DNA from: Catellatospora paridis
GTDB lineage: Bacteria > Actinomycetota > Actinomycetes > Mycobacteriales > Micromonosporaceae
Length of the DNA stretch: 64,000 nt
Reading direction: 5' to 3'
NCBI RefSeq assembly: GCF_009720365.1
Contig: NZ_ML769312.1
Location: 434,001 to 498,000, forward strand
In this document: piece by piece, positions 40,919-51,998 of the stretch
Layout of the letters: each line of letters starts with the position of its first letter
Position numbering within the stretch: position 1 is the stretch's first letter
Made by a program: the position numbers and the translations under genes
The notes under the pieces: generated by a model
Database searches by the model: none
The model's input: only the letters and a program-made list of their open reading frames with translations
What the model was told of the DNA's origin: nothing

Positions 40919-43225
40919 GTGCCTGACGCACGAACGCAGGAGATCGCCAGTGAACAGCAGGTCGTCGGCCGGGTCTACGACCGGTCCGACGCCATGCGCG
41001 CCCAGGCCGAGCAGTTGGCCCGCGAGGGTCACGGCCGGGCCGCCGCCGGGCCCGCCGGTGGACTCGTGGAACGCGACGCGATGGTCCACCACGCGGCGGG
41101 CAAGCTGCGGGCGCTGGACGCCGAAGCCGAAGGGCTCGTGTTCGGCCGGCTCGACTTCGACGACGGCGAGACCTACCACATCGGGCGGCTCGGCATCCGC
41201 GACGAGGACCGCGAGCCACTCCTGATCGACTGGCGGGCGCCCGCCGCGGCGGCCTTCTACCGGGCGACGCCCGGCGAACCGCTCGGCGTCGTCCGCCGCC
41301 GCGTCATCATCAGCCGCGGCCGCGAGGTCGTCGACCTCGACGACGACCTGCTGTCCCCGGACGACGCCGGCGAGTTGCGCGTACTCGGCGAGGGCTCGCT
41401 GCTCGCAGCGCTGCAGCGCGCCCGCGGCCCGCAGATGCGCGACATCGTCACCACCATCCAGCGCGAGCAGGACGAGGCGATCCGGGCGCCCGCCCGCGGC
41501 GTCACGCTCATCACCGGCGGGCCGGGCACCGGCAAGACGCAGGTCGCGCTGCACCGCGCCGCGTACCTGCTCTACTCCGACCGGGGCCGGTTCGCCGACG
41601 GCCGGGTCCTGGTCGTCGGGCCGTCCACGGTCTTCACCAACTACATCAGCCGGGTGCTGCCCGCGCTCGGCGAGGACAGCATCCACCTGCGCGCCATCGG
41701 CGAACTCGTCGAGGGGGTGACCGCCGTCCGGCGCGATCCCGCGCCGGTGGCCGAGATCAAGGGCAGCACCCGCATGGACGCGGTGCTGGCCGAGCTGATC
41801 TGGCAGGCCCCGCCGGCCGCACCGGACCAGCTGAAACTGGTGTACGCGGGCCAGGTCCTCAAACTCGCACCCGCCGACCTGTCCGCCGTTCGCGAGCGGG
41901 TCCGCACCACGGCCACGGCATCCGGCACGCTGCCCAACGCCGCCCGGCCCGTCGCCGCCAAGGCGCTGCTGGAGGCGCTGTGGGCTGAGGTCGACGGCGA
42001 ACACCTGGATCGGGAGCTGTTCACCGAGGACGTCGGCGACCGCCCCGAGTTCCGGCGCTTCCTCGCCGCCTGGTGGTCCCGGCTGAGCCCGCCGGACGTG
42101 CTGGCGTGGCTCGGCGACGCCGACCGGGTCCGCGGCGTGCTCGGCGACGACGCGGCCCACGTCCTCGCGGCGTCGTACCGCGGTGGCGGCGACTGGTCGA
42201 TCGACGACGTGCCGCTGCTCGACGAGCTCACCGAGCTGCTGGGCGAGCCGCCCGCCGCCCCGAAGGCACCCGTCGAGCACGCCCGGCTGCGGGAGCTGAC
42301 CATGGGCCCGCAACTGGTGGACATGTTCGTGCTCAGCCTCGGGCTGCACGACGGCTGGAGCCTGTACGCGCCCGGCCTGCCCACCCCGATGGCCGTCGCC
42401 GGGCAGACGATCGACAACGACGCGACGGCACAGGCGCAGCGCTGGGCCGCCGCGGTCATCCTGCGCGAGGGCCACCAGGTGGTCAGCTGGATCGACGGGT
42501 CCGACCCGTACGGCGAGGACGGCTACGTGCCTGTGCTGGCCGAGCCGCTGCCGGTCGCCGAGCCGGACGACGAGCCGGCCACCTGGGACGACTACGCGCA
42601 CGTGATCCTCGACGAGTCCCAGGACCTGTCGCCGATGGAGTGCCGGATGATCGCGCGCCGGGCGGCGTACGCGTCGATGACGATCGTCGGCGACCTCGGT
42701 CAGGCGACCCACCCGCTGGCCGCCGCGTCGTGGGAGGAGCTGCTGTCGCGGCTCGACCGGCGCGACGCGCGAATGCTGGACCTGCGCACCGGCTACCGGG
42801 TGCCGCAGGTCCTCGCGGACTTCGCGGCGCGGGCGCTCGCCCCGGGCATCGCGCCGACCCGGTCCTACCGGCCCGGGGGAGAGCTGTCGGTGCGGCAGGT
42901 CGACGACCTCGCCGCGGCCGTGCGCGAGGCCGTGCGCCGTGCGCCGAGCGACGGCAGCGCCGCGGTCGTCGCGGCCGATCACCTGATCGAGGCGCTCGGG
43001 CCGGTCGTGGACGCGCCCCACGTCACGCTGGTGCCCGCGGGCCTCGTCAAAGGCCTCGAATACGACCACGTGATCGTCGTGGAGCCCGGCGAGATCGTGG
43101 CCGCCGAACCGCGCGGGCAGCAGCGGCTGTACGTCGTGCTGACCCGCGCGGTCGCCCGCCTGGAGGTCCTGCACCGCGAGCCGCTGCCCGCAGTCCTGGC
43201 GGCGGAGGCGACACCCGCCGGGTAG
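40919..43225 (+). CDS. HelD/HelR-family UvrD-like motor acting on RNA polymerase
   Basis: 768 residues. An N-terminal coiled-coil arm region (about 1-70) is followed by IGRLGIRDEDREPLLIDWRAPAAAAFYRA, a HelD-family mark. Walker A GGPGTGKTQVALHR lies at about 199-206, Walker B HVILDESQDLSP near 560, then VGDLGQATHPLA, LRTGYRVPQVL and the UvrD-type end GLEYDHVIVVEP plus RLYVVLTRA. These proteins pry stalled RNA polymerase from DNA; the HelR branch protects it from rifamycins. Which branch this is I cannot settle. The GTG with GGGGAG is chosen; an upstream frame start lacks support. It diverges from winged-helix regulator copy 2. Confidence 0.85.
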   Translation: MPDARTQEIASEQQVVGRVYDRSDAMRAQAEQLAREGHGRAAAGPAGGLVERDAMVHHAAGKLRALDAEAEGLVFGRLDFDDGETYHIGRLGIRDEDREPLLIDWRAPAAAAFYRATPGEPLGVVRRRVIISRGREVVDLDDDLLSPDDAGELRVLGEGSLLAALQRARGPQMRDIVTTIQREQDEAIRAPARGVTLITGGPGTGKTQVALHRAAYLLYSDRGRFADGRVLVVGPSTVFTNYISRVLPALGEDSIHLRAIGELVEGVTAVRRDPAPVAEIKGSTRMDAVLAELIWQAPPAAPDQLKLVYAGQVLKLAPADLSAVRERVRTTATASGTLPNAARPVAAKALLEALWAEVDGEHLDRELFTEDVGDRPEFRRFLAAWWSRLSPPDVLAWLGDADRVRGVLGDDAAHVLAASYRGGGDWSIDDVPLLDELTELLGEPPAAPKAPVEHARLRELTMGPQLVDMFVLSLGLHDGWSLYAPGLPTPMAVAGQTIDNDATAQAQRWAAAVILREGHQVVSWIDGSDPYGEDGYVPVLAEPLPVAEPDDEPATWDDYAHVILDESQDLSPMECRMIARRAAYASMTIVGDLGQATHPLAAASWEELLSRLDRRDARMLDLRTGYRVPQVLADFAARALAPGIAPTRSYRPGGELSVRQVDDLAAAVREAVRRAPSDGSAAVVAADHLIEALGPVVDAPHVTLVPAGLVKGLEYDHVIVVEPGEIVAAEPRGQQRLYVVLTRAVARLEVLHREPLPAVLAAEATPAG

Positions 43226-43507
43226 CCGCCACGGGTGACGGCGTCGTTCATCGGCCGGACCCGTGCGGCTGACGGCTCGGCCCGCTCGTTGCGTGCCGAT
43301 CGTGGTCGGACCTGCCGCGTTCGCGCCTTCGGTGGTACTGACCAGCACTAACGTGATCTGTGCCGGGATGCGACTCGGGGCCGCGAGCCTTGCGGACCGC
43401 TCACCGAACCCGGCACAGCCGAGGACCTGTCCGGCTGGCTGCGAGAACCCCGCCGCACCCTGGGTTCGACAGGCGCTCCAACCGCTGGGACGGAAGGACA
43501 GAGGGCA
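43226..43507. other. Intergenic stretch with no recognised element
   Basis: Between the HelD-family gene and the SDR gene I find no frame with coding character, no long hairpin and no convincing promoter. A ribosome site (GGAAGGACAGAGGGC) for the SDR gene lies at its right end. Confidence 0.5.
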
Positions 43508-44227
43508 ATGAGGCTGCAGGGGAAGGTCGCGCTGGTCTCGGGCGGCGCCAACGGTATCGGCCACGCGGTGGTGGAGTTGTTCGCCAAGGAGGGCGCGACC
43601 GTCATCTCGGGCGACATCACCTCGCCGAAGGAGCCGTTCGCCGATGGTGTCGAGTCCGTGCGGCTCGACGTCACCAGTGAGGACGAGTGGGCGAGCGTGG
43701 TCGGCGACGTCGTCAAGAAGCACGGCCGCCTGGACGTGCTGATCAACAACGCCGGGATCATCGCGTACGAGCCGCTCGACGAGCTGGACATGACGAACTG
43801 GGAGAAGATGATCGCGGTGGACCAGACGGGTGTCTTCCTCGGCATGCGCGAGGCGGTCCGCGTCATGCGGAAGAACAGGTCCGGCTCGATCGTCAACGTC
43901 TCGTCGATCTGGGGCAACTCGGCGGTCAGCGGAGCGTTCTCTTACCACGCCGCGAAGGGCGCGGTACGCAACATGACGAAGAACGCGGCGATGACATACG
44001 TCGGTGAGGGGATCCGGGTCAACTCTGTCCATCCCGGTTTCATCGACACGCCGCTGACCCAGGCCCAGGCGCCGGACCTGAACAAGCTCGTCATCGATCA
44101 GACCCCGATGAAACGGCCGGGCCAGCCGATGGAGATAGCCTACGGCTGCCTCTACCTGGCCTCCGACGAGTCGAGCTTCGTGACGGGCACCGAACTGGTC
44201 ATCGACGGCGGCTACCTGGCCCAGTAG
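43508..44227 (+). CDS. SDR-family oxidoreductase, classical type
   Basis: 239 residues, complete classical short-chain dehydrogenase: cofactor motif GGANGIG at 12-18, NNAG in VLINNAGIIAYE, catalytic Ser in IVNVSSIWG, Tyr 146 and Lys 150 in YHAAK, and the C-terminal VTGTELVIDGGYLAQ. The Asp at the end of beta 2 (SGDI) favours NAD(H). The sequence resembles 3-alpha/20-beta-hydroxysteroid or cyclopentanol dehydrogenases. It stands alone between intergenic DNA and a terminator, so its pathway is unknown. Confidence 0.9.
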   Translation: MRLQGKVALVSGGANGIGHAVVELFAKEGATVISGDITSPKEPFADGVESVRLDVTSEDEWASVVGDVVKKHGRLDVLINNAGIIAYEPLDELDMTNWEKMIAVDQTGVFLGMREAVRVMRKNRSGSIVNVSSIWGNSAVSGAFSYHAAKGAVRNMTKNAAMTYVGEGIRVNSVHPGFIDTPLTQAQAPDLNKLVIDQTPMKRPGQPMEIAYGCLYLASDESSFVTGTELVIDGGYLAQ

Positions 44228-44301
44228 CCGACGACAACGGGGGCTCGGGACGGCGCTCAGCTGGGCTGTTCGGAGCCGCCCAAGACCGCAGCCGGTTGAT
44301 G

Positions 44302-44337
44302 GGGGCACCCTCCGCCACGGATAGCGGAGGGTGCCCC
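44302..44337. terminator. Bidirectional terminator between the SDR gene and argG
   Basis: Perfect 14-base arms GGGGCACCCTCCGC/GCGGAGGGTGCCCC enclose an eight-base loop. It lies 18 bases from the argG stop and 75 from the SDR stop. Confidence 0.75.
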
Positions 44338-44354
44338 ATCTTGTGTCGGCGGGG

Positions 44355-45844
<1,490 letters not shown>

Positions 45845-45967
45845 GCCGACTCGATTGAGTGAGTCGCAGGCCTCATCCCCGCGACGGTCCGGCGATTGCG
45901 GCGACCGGCCCGGCTGTCGCCCCGGTGCGGTCTAGCCTGTGAACTACAGGCCGAGCGAGGGCTGGTG

Positions 45968-47977
45968 ATGGTGATGTCGCAGGCACGGCTGGCACTGCTC
46001 GACGGCAGCACCTTCTTCACCACGAACGGGCTCGGCGACACCGACACGGCTGACGACGGCCTGTACTTCGCCGACACACGGCACCTGTCGTCGTGGCGGC
46101 TGACTCTCGACGGCGCGGAACTGCACCTGCTCAGCTATGACACGCCGCAGTACTACTCGGCCCGTATCCACGCGACGCTGCCGTCGGTGAGCGTCGGCGT
46201 CAACCCGACGGTGTCGGTCCGGCGCGACCGGATCGTCGCGACCGGCGTGCACGAGGACCTGGTCCTGGAGAACTACAGCGACGAGGAGCGGGACCTGGTC
46301 GTGGAGCTGGCGCTGGACGCCGACTTCGCGGACATCTTCGAAGTCAAGGACGACAAGATCGGCTCCAGGCAGGTGGCCGTCGCCGTCGACACGGACACGA
46401 TCACCTTCGGGTACCGCAACGGCGACTTCACCCGCGCGACGAAGGTCGTCTTCTCCGAACCGGGCACCCTCCAGCCGACGGGCATGCGGTGGGCGATCCG
46501 GCTGCCCGCCCGCGGCACCTGGACCACCTGCATCGACGTGATCTGCTCCGACCACGACGGCGAGCACAAGCTCCGGGTGGGGCACGGCGGGTTCGGGCGG
46601 CTGCAGCCGGACATGCCGCAGACGATGCAGCAGTGGCTGGACGAGGCCCCGGTGCTGCACACGACCTTCGACCCGGCCCGGCACGCCTACCACCATGCCC
46701 TGCAGGACCTGGCCGCGCTGCGGTTCCATCCGATCCAGGGCTGCGTGCACTCGGTGCCGGCCGCCGGCGCACCGTGGTTCATGGCACTGTTCGGCCGGGA
46801 CAGCCTCATCACCGCCTACCAGGCGCTGCCGTTCCACCCCCAACTCGCCCGGACGACCCTGGACGCGTTGGCCATGGTCCAGGCGACCCAGGTCGACGAC
46901 TTTCGCGACGCCGATCCTGGCAAGATCCCACACGAACTCCGGCACGGTGAGCTGACCGCCACCGGCCGCACCCCGCACAGCCCGTATTACGGCTCGCACG
47001 ACGCGACCCTGCTGTTCCTCATCCTGCTCGACGAGTACGAGCGGTGGACCGCCGACACCGAAGTGGTCCACCGCCTGGAACCGGCGGCGCGCGCCGCCGT
47101 GGCCTGGATGCAGGGCCCGGCCGACCCCGACGGCGACGGCTACCTGGAATACCGCACCCGATCCCCGCAGGGCCTGGCCAACCAGTGCTGGAAGGACTCC
47201 TGGAACTCGATCATGTTCGCCGACGGCCGGGTCGCCGACCCGCCGATCGCCACCTGCGAGATCCAGGGGTACGCCTACGACGCGCGCCTGCGCACCGCGC
47301 GGCTGGCCAGGGAGTTCTGGCACGACACGGACTTCGCCGACCGGCTCGAACAGGAGGCGGCCGCGCTGCGGCAGCGGTTCAACACCGACTTCTGGATCGC
47401 CGAGCGCGGCCACTTCGCGCTCGCCCTCGACGGCGGCAAACGCCAGGTCGACGCGGCCACCTCGAACATCGGACACCTGCTGTGGAGCGGCATCGTCGAC
47501 GACGAGCATGCCGAGGCCACCGTCGCGCTGCTGCTCGACCCGAAGATGCACTCCGGTTGGGGGGTGCGGACCATGTCCAGCGCCGACCACGGCTACAACC
47601 CGATCGAATACCACAACGGCACGGTCTGGCCGCACGACACCGCGATCATCGCCGAGGGACTGCGCCGCTACGGGCACCGCGAACAGGCCGCCGAGCTCGC
47701 GGTCAAACTGCTGGAAGCAGCGGCGGCGTTCGGATACCGGCTGCCCGAGGTCTTCGCGGGCTTCAAGCGCCAGGGCAACAAGCCGGTCGAGTACCCCACG
47801 CCTTCCTCACCGCAGGCCTGGTCGGCGGGATCGGTGCTGCTGGTGCTGCGCACGCTGTTCGGCCTCGACGTCGAAGGCGGGACGCTGCGCTGGGCGGCGC
47901 GCCCCGCGGGGTTCGACGGCCCGATGCGCTTGGAGAACGTGCCCGTCCGCGGTCGGAGGCACACCGTCGAGATCTGA
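45968..47977 (+). CDS. Amylo-alpha-1,6-glucosidase / glycogen debranching-type enzyme
   Basis: 669 residues. The N-terminal beta domain (about 1-215) is the GDE N-terminal type: SQARLALLDGSTFFTTNGLGD, GLYFADTRHLSSWRL. The rest is a six-hairpin (alpha/alpha)6 barrel with APWFMALFGRDSLITAYQALPF, GTVWPHDTAIIAEGL and QAWSAGSVLL. The Asp in FGRDS and the Glu or Asp residues near the second and third segments would form the active site. It should trim alpha-1,6 branches or related glucans in the cytoplasm. GAGCGAGGG best fits the first ATG of an alternating GTG/ATG run. It stands alone, divergent from argG. Confidence 0.85.
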   Translation: MVMSQARLALLDGSTFFTTNGLGDTDTADDGLYFADTRHLSSWRLTLDGAELHLLSYDTPQYYSARIHATLPSVSVGVNPTVSVRRDRIVATGVHEDLVLENYSDEERDLVVELALDADFADIFEVKDDKIGSRQVAVAVDTDTITFGYRNGDFTRATKVVFSEPGTLQPTGMRWAIRLPARGTWTTCIDVICSDHDGEHKLRVGHGGFGRLQPDMPQTMQQWLDEAPVLHTTFDPARHAYHHALQDLAALRFHPIQGCVHSVPAAGAPWFMALFGRDSLITAYQALPFHPQLARTTLDALAMVQATQVDDFRDADPGKIPHELRHGELTATGRTPHSPYYGSHDATLLFLILLDEYERWTADTEVVHRLEPAARAAVAWMQGPADPDGDGYLEYRTRSPQGLANQCWKDSWNSIMFADGRVADPPIATCEIQGYAYDARLRTARLAREFWHDTDFADRLEQEAAALRQRFNTDFWIAERGHFALALDGGKRQVDAATSNIGHLLWSGIVDDEHAEATVALLLDPKMHSGWGVRTMSSADHGYNPIEYHNGTVWPHDTAIIAEGLRRYGHREQAAELAVKLLEAAAAFGYRLPEVFAGFKRQGNKPVEYPTPSSPQAWSAGSVLLVLRTLFGLDVEGGTLRWAARPAGFDGPMRLENVPVRGRRHTVEI

Positions 47978-48057
47978 CCGGCCAGCCCCTGCCTGCTCTA
48001 CCGGCCAGCAGCAGCGCCCGTCGTCCGCGGATCCCGGACGGCGCGCACAGCCCGTCG

Positions 48058-50643
48058 TCAGGCGGCGATGCCCTCGACCGGGCGGTCGAAGTGGCGGTGC
48101 GCGGCGATCGCGGCCGACAGGTCGGACAGGAACATGCCGTCGGCGACCTTGCCGGGAGCGAGGAAGACGACCCCGTCGAGCGCACCGGCGGCAGGCTTGC
48201 TGGGCGGCCCGGCGAGCCGGTCCGACGCCTCGTACACCGGCAGCCGTGCCGCCCGCACGAGCCGGTCGCCGACCCCGAGCACGCCGAGCGCCTTGCCGTG
48301 CTTGTACGCCTCCGCGACGAAGTGCACCGCACAGCCGTCGTTGACCAGCAGGTCCACTGCCGCATCGCCGTCGGCGACGACGACGGCGTCGTAGAGCACC
48401 GAGGCGACGGTGTTCATCGCCCGGTCCACCGGCAGCGCCCCGCCCGTCGACACGGTCACCGGCCCGTCGACCAGGCCGAGCACTTCCACCACCGCGCCGT
48501 CCAGGGTGAGGGCATCGCGGACGGTCTCCACACCGCCGTCGACGCCGTCCGCGACGAGCACCGCGACCTTGCGGCCGACGACGCCGGTGCTTCCGGGCAG
48601 GCCGGCCTGGCTCAGCGCCGGTGACATCCGGCCGTGGTTGGGCGGCCCCGCGGTCGGTGACGCCACCCCGATCCCCGCCGCCACCGCCACGGCGAGCTGG
48701 TGATCGATGTGGTTGAGATGCTCGACCATCCGCTCGCGGATGTGCGGGTGCGCGACCTTGCCGAGTTCGAAGCGGTACGCCGCGACGATGTGCTCCTTCT
48801 CCCAGGCGGCCATGCTGTTCCAGAACAGGGTGGCCTGGCTGTAGTGGTCGGAGAAGGTCTCCGAGCGCTTGCGCTCCTTGATCCCGTCCACATGTTCCGG
48901 CGTGTGCACGAACGCTCCGCCGCCCGCGCCCGGGACGATCGGGCAGCCGCCGCCCAGCGAGTTCGGGTGGTAGTTGGCCTGGCCGAGCGGAATGTCGTCC
49001 TGGTGGAAGCCGTCCTGCTGGTGGTTGCGCACCGGCGCGAGCGGCCGGTTGATCGGGATCTGTGCGAAGTTGGGCCCGCCGAGCCGGGTCAGCTGGGTGT
49101 CGAGGTAGGAGAACAGGCGCGACTGCAGCAGCGGGTCGTCGGTGAAGTCGAGGCCCGGCACGATGTTCTGCACGCAGAAGGCGACCTGCTCGGTCTCGGC
49201 GAAGAAGTTGTCCGGATTACGGTCCAGCACCATCCGTCCCACGGGGACGACCGGCACGACCTCCTCCGGGATGATCTTCGTCGAGTCCAGCAGGTCTATG
49301 TCGTCGAAGGCGAACTCGTCGTGCTCGGCGATCAGCTGCACGCCGAGCTCGTACTCCGGGTAGACGCCGGCCTCGATCGACTCCCACAGGTCGCGGCGGT
49401 TGAAGTCCGGGTCCTTGCCGGAGATCTTCTGCGCCTCGTCCCAGACCAGGGAGTGCACGCCCGCCACCGGTGTCCAGTGGAACTTGACGAACGTGCGGGT
49501 GCCGTCGGCGGCCACCAGCCGGAAGGTGTGCACGCCGAAGCCCTGCATGGTCCGGAAGCTGCGCGGCAGCGCCCGGTCCGACATCAGCCATATGACGTGG
49601 TGCATCGTCTCCGGCTGGAGCGTGACGAAGTCCCAGAACGTGTCGTGGGCCGAGGCCGCCTGGGGGATCTCGTTGTGCGGCTCGGGCTTCACCGCGTGGA
49701 TGACGTCGGGGAACTTGATGCCGTCCTGGATGAAGAACACCGGCATGTTGTTGCCGACGAGGTCGAAGTTGCCCTGGTCGGTGTAGAACTTCACGGCGAA
49801 CCCGCGCACGTCGCGCGGGGTGTCGGTCGAGCCGCGCGACCCCTGCACCGTGGAGAACCGCACGAACACCGGCGTGCGCACCCCCGGGTCGGTGAGGAAC
49901 CGTGCCGCGCACAGCCGCGCCAGCGTGCTGTCGTACGGCTGGAAGTAGCCGTGCGCGCCCGAGCCTCGGGCGTGCACCACCCGCTCCGGGATGCGCTCGT
50001 GGTCGAAGCGCATGATCTTCTCGCGGCCGTGGAAGTCCTCCAACAGGGCGGGCCCGCGCGGGCCCGCCCGCAGCCAGTTGTCGGTGTCCTCGACGCCGAT
50101 GCCCTGGTCGGTCGTCAGCTCGGTGTCGAGCTTGGCCATCCGGTGGGGGTCGAGCTGTGCCACCTTGGTGTCGCCGCCAGGCGCGGGTTGCGCGGCTGCG
50201 AGCCGCTCGGCGCGGGCGAGCGCCTCGGCGACAGCAGCCGGGGCCAGGCGGGATCCGGCCTTCTTGGCCGGGACGGTCTTAGCCTTGGGTCCGGCCTTGG
50301 CAGCGGTCTTCTTGGCCGGGATGGTCTTAGCCCTGGGCCCGGTCTTGGTAGCGGCTTTCTTGGCCGGGACGGCCTTCGCCCCCGGCCCGGCCTTGGCTGC
50401 GGCGACTTGAGCGGCGCCCTTCTTGGCCGTGGGCCTGCGCGAGGGGGCCGCCTTCGCGGCAGGGGCCGTCGTCGAGCCTGCGGTCTTGGCTGCGCGGGCA
50501 CCGGACGGGGCGGGCGGCGGTGCGGCCGCGCGCTTGGCGGCCGTCTTCTTCGCCGGGCTGCTCTTCGCGGCCGCTTTCACGGCACCGGCCTTCTTCGCGG
50601 TCGGCTCGTCCGGGCCTGTAGACCTGCGCTGCCTGGCTGTCAT
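48058..50643 (-). CDS. katE: Large-subunit (KatE/HPII-type) catalase with histone-H1-like N-terminal tail
   Basis: 861 residues. Residues 1 to about 130 are almost only A, K, P, T, G and R, with PAKK motifs and a 16-residue unit repeated three times, like histone H1 or mycobacterial HupB tails. The catalase core begins near 160: the distal His 224 ([14 protein letters not shown]), GNNMPVFF at 297-304 and the proximal Tyr in [16 protein letters not shown]-terminal DJ-1/PfpI-like domain (about 710-861, [14 protein letters not shown]) is usual for large catalases. The core should remove hydrogen peroxide; the tail probably binds DNA. Its ATG overlaps the stop of the hemerythrin gene, so both are made together. 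Confidence 0.92.
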   Translation of the reverse strand: MTARQRRSTGPDEPTAKKAGAVKAAAKSSPAKKTAAKRAAAPPPAPSGARAAKTAGSTTAPAAKAAPSRRPTAKKGAAQVAAAKAGPGAKAVPAKKAATKTGPRAKTIPAKKTAAKAGPKAKTVPAKKAGSRLAPAAVAEALARAERLAAAQPAPGGDTKVAQLDPHRMAKLDTELTTDQGIGVEDTDNWLRAGPRGPALLEDFHGREKIMRFDHERIPERVVHARGSGAHGYFQPYDSTLARLCAARFLTDPGVRTPVFVRFSTVQGSRGSTDTPRDVRGFAVKFYTDQGNFDLVGNNMPVFFIQDGIKFPDVIHAVKPEPHNEIPQAASAHDTFWDFVTLQPETMHHVIWLMSDRALPRSFRTMQGFGVHTFRLVAADGTRTFVKFHWTPVAGVHSLVWDEAQKISGKDPDFNRRDLWESIEAGVYPEYELGVQLIAEHDEFAFDDIDLLDSTKIIPEEVVPVVPVGRMVLDRNPDNFFAETEQVAFCVQNIVPGLDFTDDPLLQSRLFSYLDTQLTRLGGPNFAQIPINRPLAPVRNHQQDGFHQDDIPLGQANYHPNSLGGGCPIVPGAGGGAFVHTPEHVDGIKERKRSETFSDHYSQATLFWNSMAAWEKEHIVAAYRFELGKVAHPHIRERMVEHLNHIDHQLAVAVAAGIGVASPTAGPPNHGRMSPALSQAGLPGSTGVVGRKVAVLVADGVDGGVETVRDALTLDGAVVEVLGLVDGPVTVSTGGALPVDRAMNTVASVLYDAVVVADGDAAVDLLVNDGCAVHFVAEAYKHGKALGVLGVGDRLVRAARLPVYEASDRLAGPPSKPAAGALDGVVFLAPGKVADGMFLSDLSAAIAAHRHFDRPVEGIAA
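50261..50404 (-). repeat. Three tandem 48-bp repeats encoding the catalase tail
   Basis: Exact 48-base periodicity: units at 50261-50308, 50309-50356 and 50357-50404 each begin TTCTTGGCCGGGA on the plus strand. In the protein each unit is a 16-residue block of pattern GPxAK-x2-PAKK-x5, so the repeat expands the basic tail in frame. Such repeats can change length by slippage between strains. Confidence 0.85.
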
Positions 50644-51209
50644 GACCGTACCCCGCTTCCCCCTGCTGACTGCGCGAGCAGCTCACGGACCCGATCGAAC
50701 ACCTCGTCCGGAGGTCCCGCCAACGGCCGGGACTCGCCGGTGGCCACGTCCGGATGGGCGGCGGACGGGGCCAGCAGCTGCGCGGCCTGCACGACCGCTT
50801 CCATACGGGCCAGCTCGGCGGGGTCGGTGACCTCGCGCAGCCGCAGGAACTCCAGCTCCTCCTCGGCTTCCGCGTGGGCGGCCACGGCGTCGCGCAGCAC
50901 GGCGAGCTGAGCGTCGAAACCGGCGTCCGCCACGCCCCGGGCGTACAGGTCGGACAGCGCCTGCCTCGCCTCGTCCTCCTCGGCCAGCCGCGCCGGCACG
51001 AGCTTCGGCCCGTCCGGCAGATCCCGCTCCGCGAGCGGGTGCACCAGGTGCTGCTCCACGGTCTCGTGCACCGCCAGCGTGGCGACGAGCTCGGTGAACA
51101 GTTCCTGCTTGTGCTCCCGGGTGGCGGACTCGACCTGAGCGAACAGCAGTTTGATCTGCTGATGCTGGCCGAGCAGGGTGTCGATGACATCTTGCCGGGC
51201 TGTGGTCAT
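50640..51209 (-). CDS. Hemerythrin HHE-domain protein
   Basis: 189 residues. Helices with DTLLGQHQQIKLLF, LVATLAVHETVEQHLVHPLAE and AAHAEAEEELEFLRL give the His/Glu ligand set of a di-iron hemerythrin four-helix bundle (about 8-135). The C-terminal 50 residues (HPDVATGESRPLAGPPDEVFDRVREL) are typical of actinobacterial members. These proteins handle oxygen, peroxide or nitric oxide. Four-base overlap with the catalase start indicates coupled translation and a shared oxidative-stress role. GGAG six bases before the ATG sets the start; a longer frame to 51434 has no support. Confidence 0.88.
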   Translation of the reverse strand: MTTARQDVIDTLLGQHQQIKLLFAQVESATREHKQELFTELVATLAVHETVEQHLVHPLAERDLPDGPKLVPARLAEEDEARQALSDLYARGVADAGFDAQLAVLRDAVAAHAEAEEELEFLRLREVTDPAELARMEAVVQAAQLLAPSAAHPDVATGESRPLAGPPDEVFDRVRELLAQSAGGSGVRS

Positions 51210-51419
51210 GATGCGCTCCGTTCGGCCGACGGTCTGGGTCCGTCGCCGACAGCGAGCCGGTGTCCCCGGTGAACCGGGCTGCGGAGAAGTGCCTGGACCA
51301 GTCTGAATGCACGGTACCCAACCGCTACCTGCGCAAATGCGACTTTGCCCAATGTCTGGGGACGTCCAGCTTTCACCGGGCCGGGTGGCTTCGGTGGCGC
51401 GCGTTCGGCTGGTGGCACG

Positions 51420-51449
51420 GCAGGCGGCGGCCAAGCGGCCGCCGCCTGC
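51420..51449 (-). terminator. Terminator of the SRPBCC gene
   Basis: Perfect 13-base arms GCAGGCGGCGGCC/GGCCGCCGCCTGC with a four-base AAGC loop lie seven bases after the SRPBCC stop. The remainder of 51210-51419 carries the start region of the hemerythrin gene and no frame I would call. Confidence 0.7.
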
Positions 51450-51455
51450 TGATGA

Positions 51456-51929
51456 TCAGGCCCGGTGGGCTCCGGGCGCGTCGATCTCGCCGCGCCAGGC
51501 GCCCGTCTCGTGGCCGAGGTCCTCGATGAACTCCTTGAAGCCCGCGACGTCGGCCTTGACCTGGCGGCTGTCCACGCCGATGGCGCTGCCGAGGTTCTCC
51601 ACGAATCCCTCCGGCTCCCAGTCCAGCTGGACGGTCACCCGGGTGTCGTCGTCGCTCAGGCGCTGGAACGTGACGACTCCGGCGTGGTGCATCTCGCCGC
51701 CGATGCTCTTCCAGGCGATCCGCTCGTCCGGATGCTGTTCGGTGATCTCGGTGTCGAACTCCCGCACCGCCCCGGCGATGTCGACCACCCAGCGGCTGTG
51801 CGTCTCATCGATCTGCCGGACCGACTCCACACCCTTCATGAAGTGCGGGAACGACTCGAACTGGGTCCACTGGTTGTAGGCCGTGCGGACAGGCACATGC
51901 ACGTCGACGGACTCGGTCACGGTGCTCAT
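51456..51929 (-). CDS. SRPBCC (cyclase/dehydrase-like) family protein
   Basis: 157 residues with the START/Bet v 1-like fold of the polyketide cyclase-like group: VTESVDVHVPVRTAYNQWTQFESFPHFMKGV, then DETHSRWVVDIAGAVREFDTEITEQHPDERIAWKS. Members of this subgroup are common stress- or membrane-associated proteins in actinobacteria, without a known reaction. GGAGG before the second possible ATG sets the start. An inverted TTGAC...GTCAA (51941-51957) lies just upstream and may be its operator or promoter part. Confidence 0.85.
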   Translation of the reverse strand: MSTVTESVDVHVPVRTAYNQWTQFESFPHFMKGVESVRQIDETHSRWVVDIAGAVREFDTEITEQHPDERIAWKSIGGEMHHAGVVTFQRLSDDDTRVTVQLDWEPEGFVENLGSAIGVDSRQVKADVAGFKEFIEDLGHETGAWRGEIDAPGAHRA

Positions 51930-51998
51930 CAGGGTCCTCCTTGACAAATCAGGTCAAAAGACGGCTACCCCGATCGCGCTCCGTCAAACAGCAGACCG

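Noticed and set aside
40904-44308. A 1134-codon minus-strand frame across the HelD-family and SDR genes
   Set aside because: It spans two clearly coding genes on the other strand and their gap, with no recognisable protein content.
50261-50404. Regular 48-bp repeats considered as a CRISPR-like array
   Set aside because: The units are contiguous without spacers and encode an in-frame basic peptide repeat.
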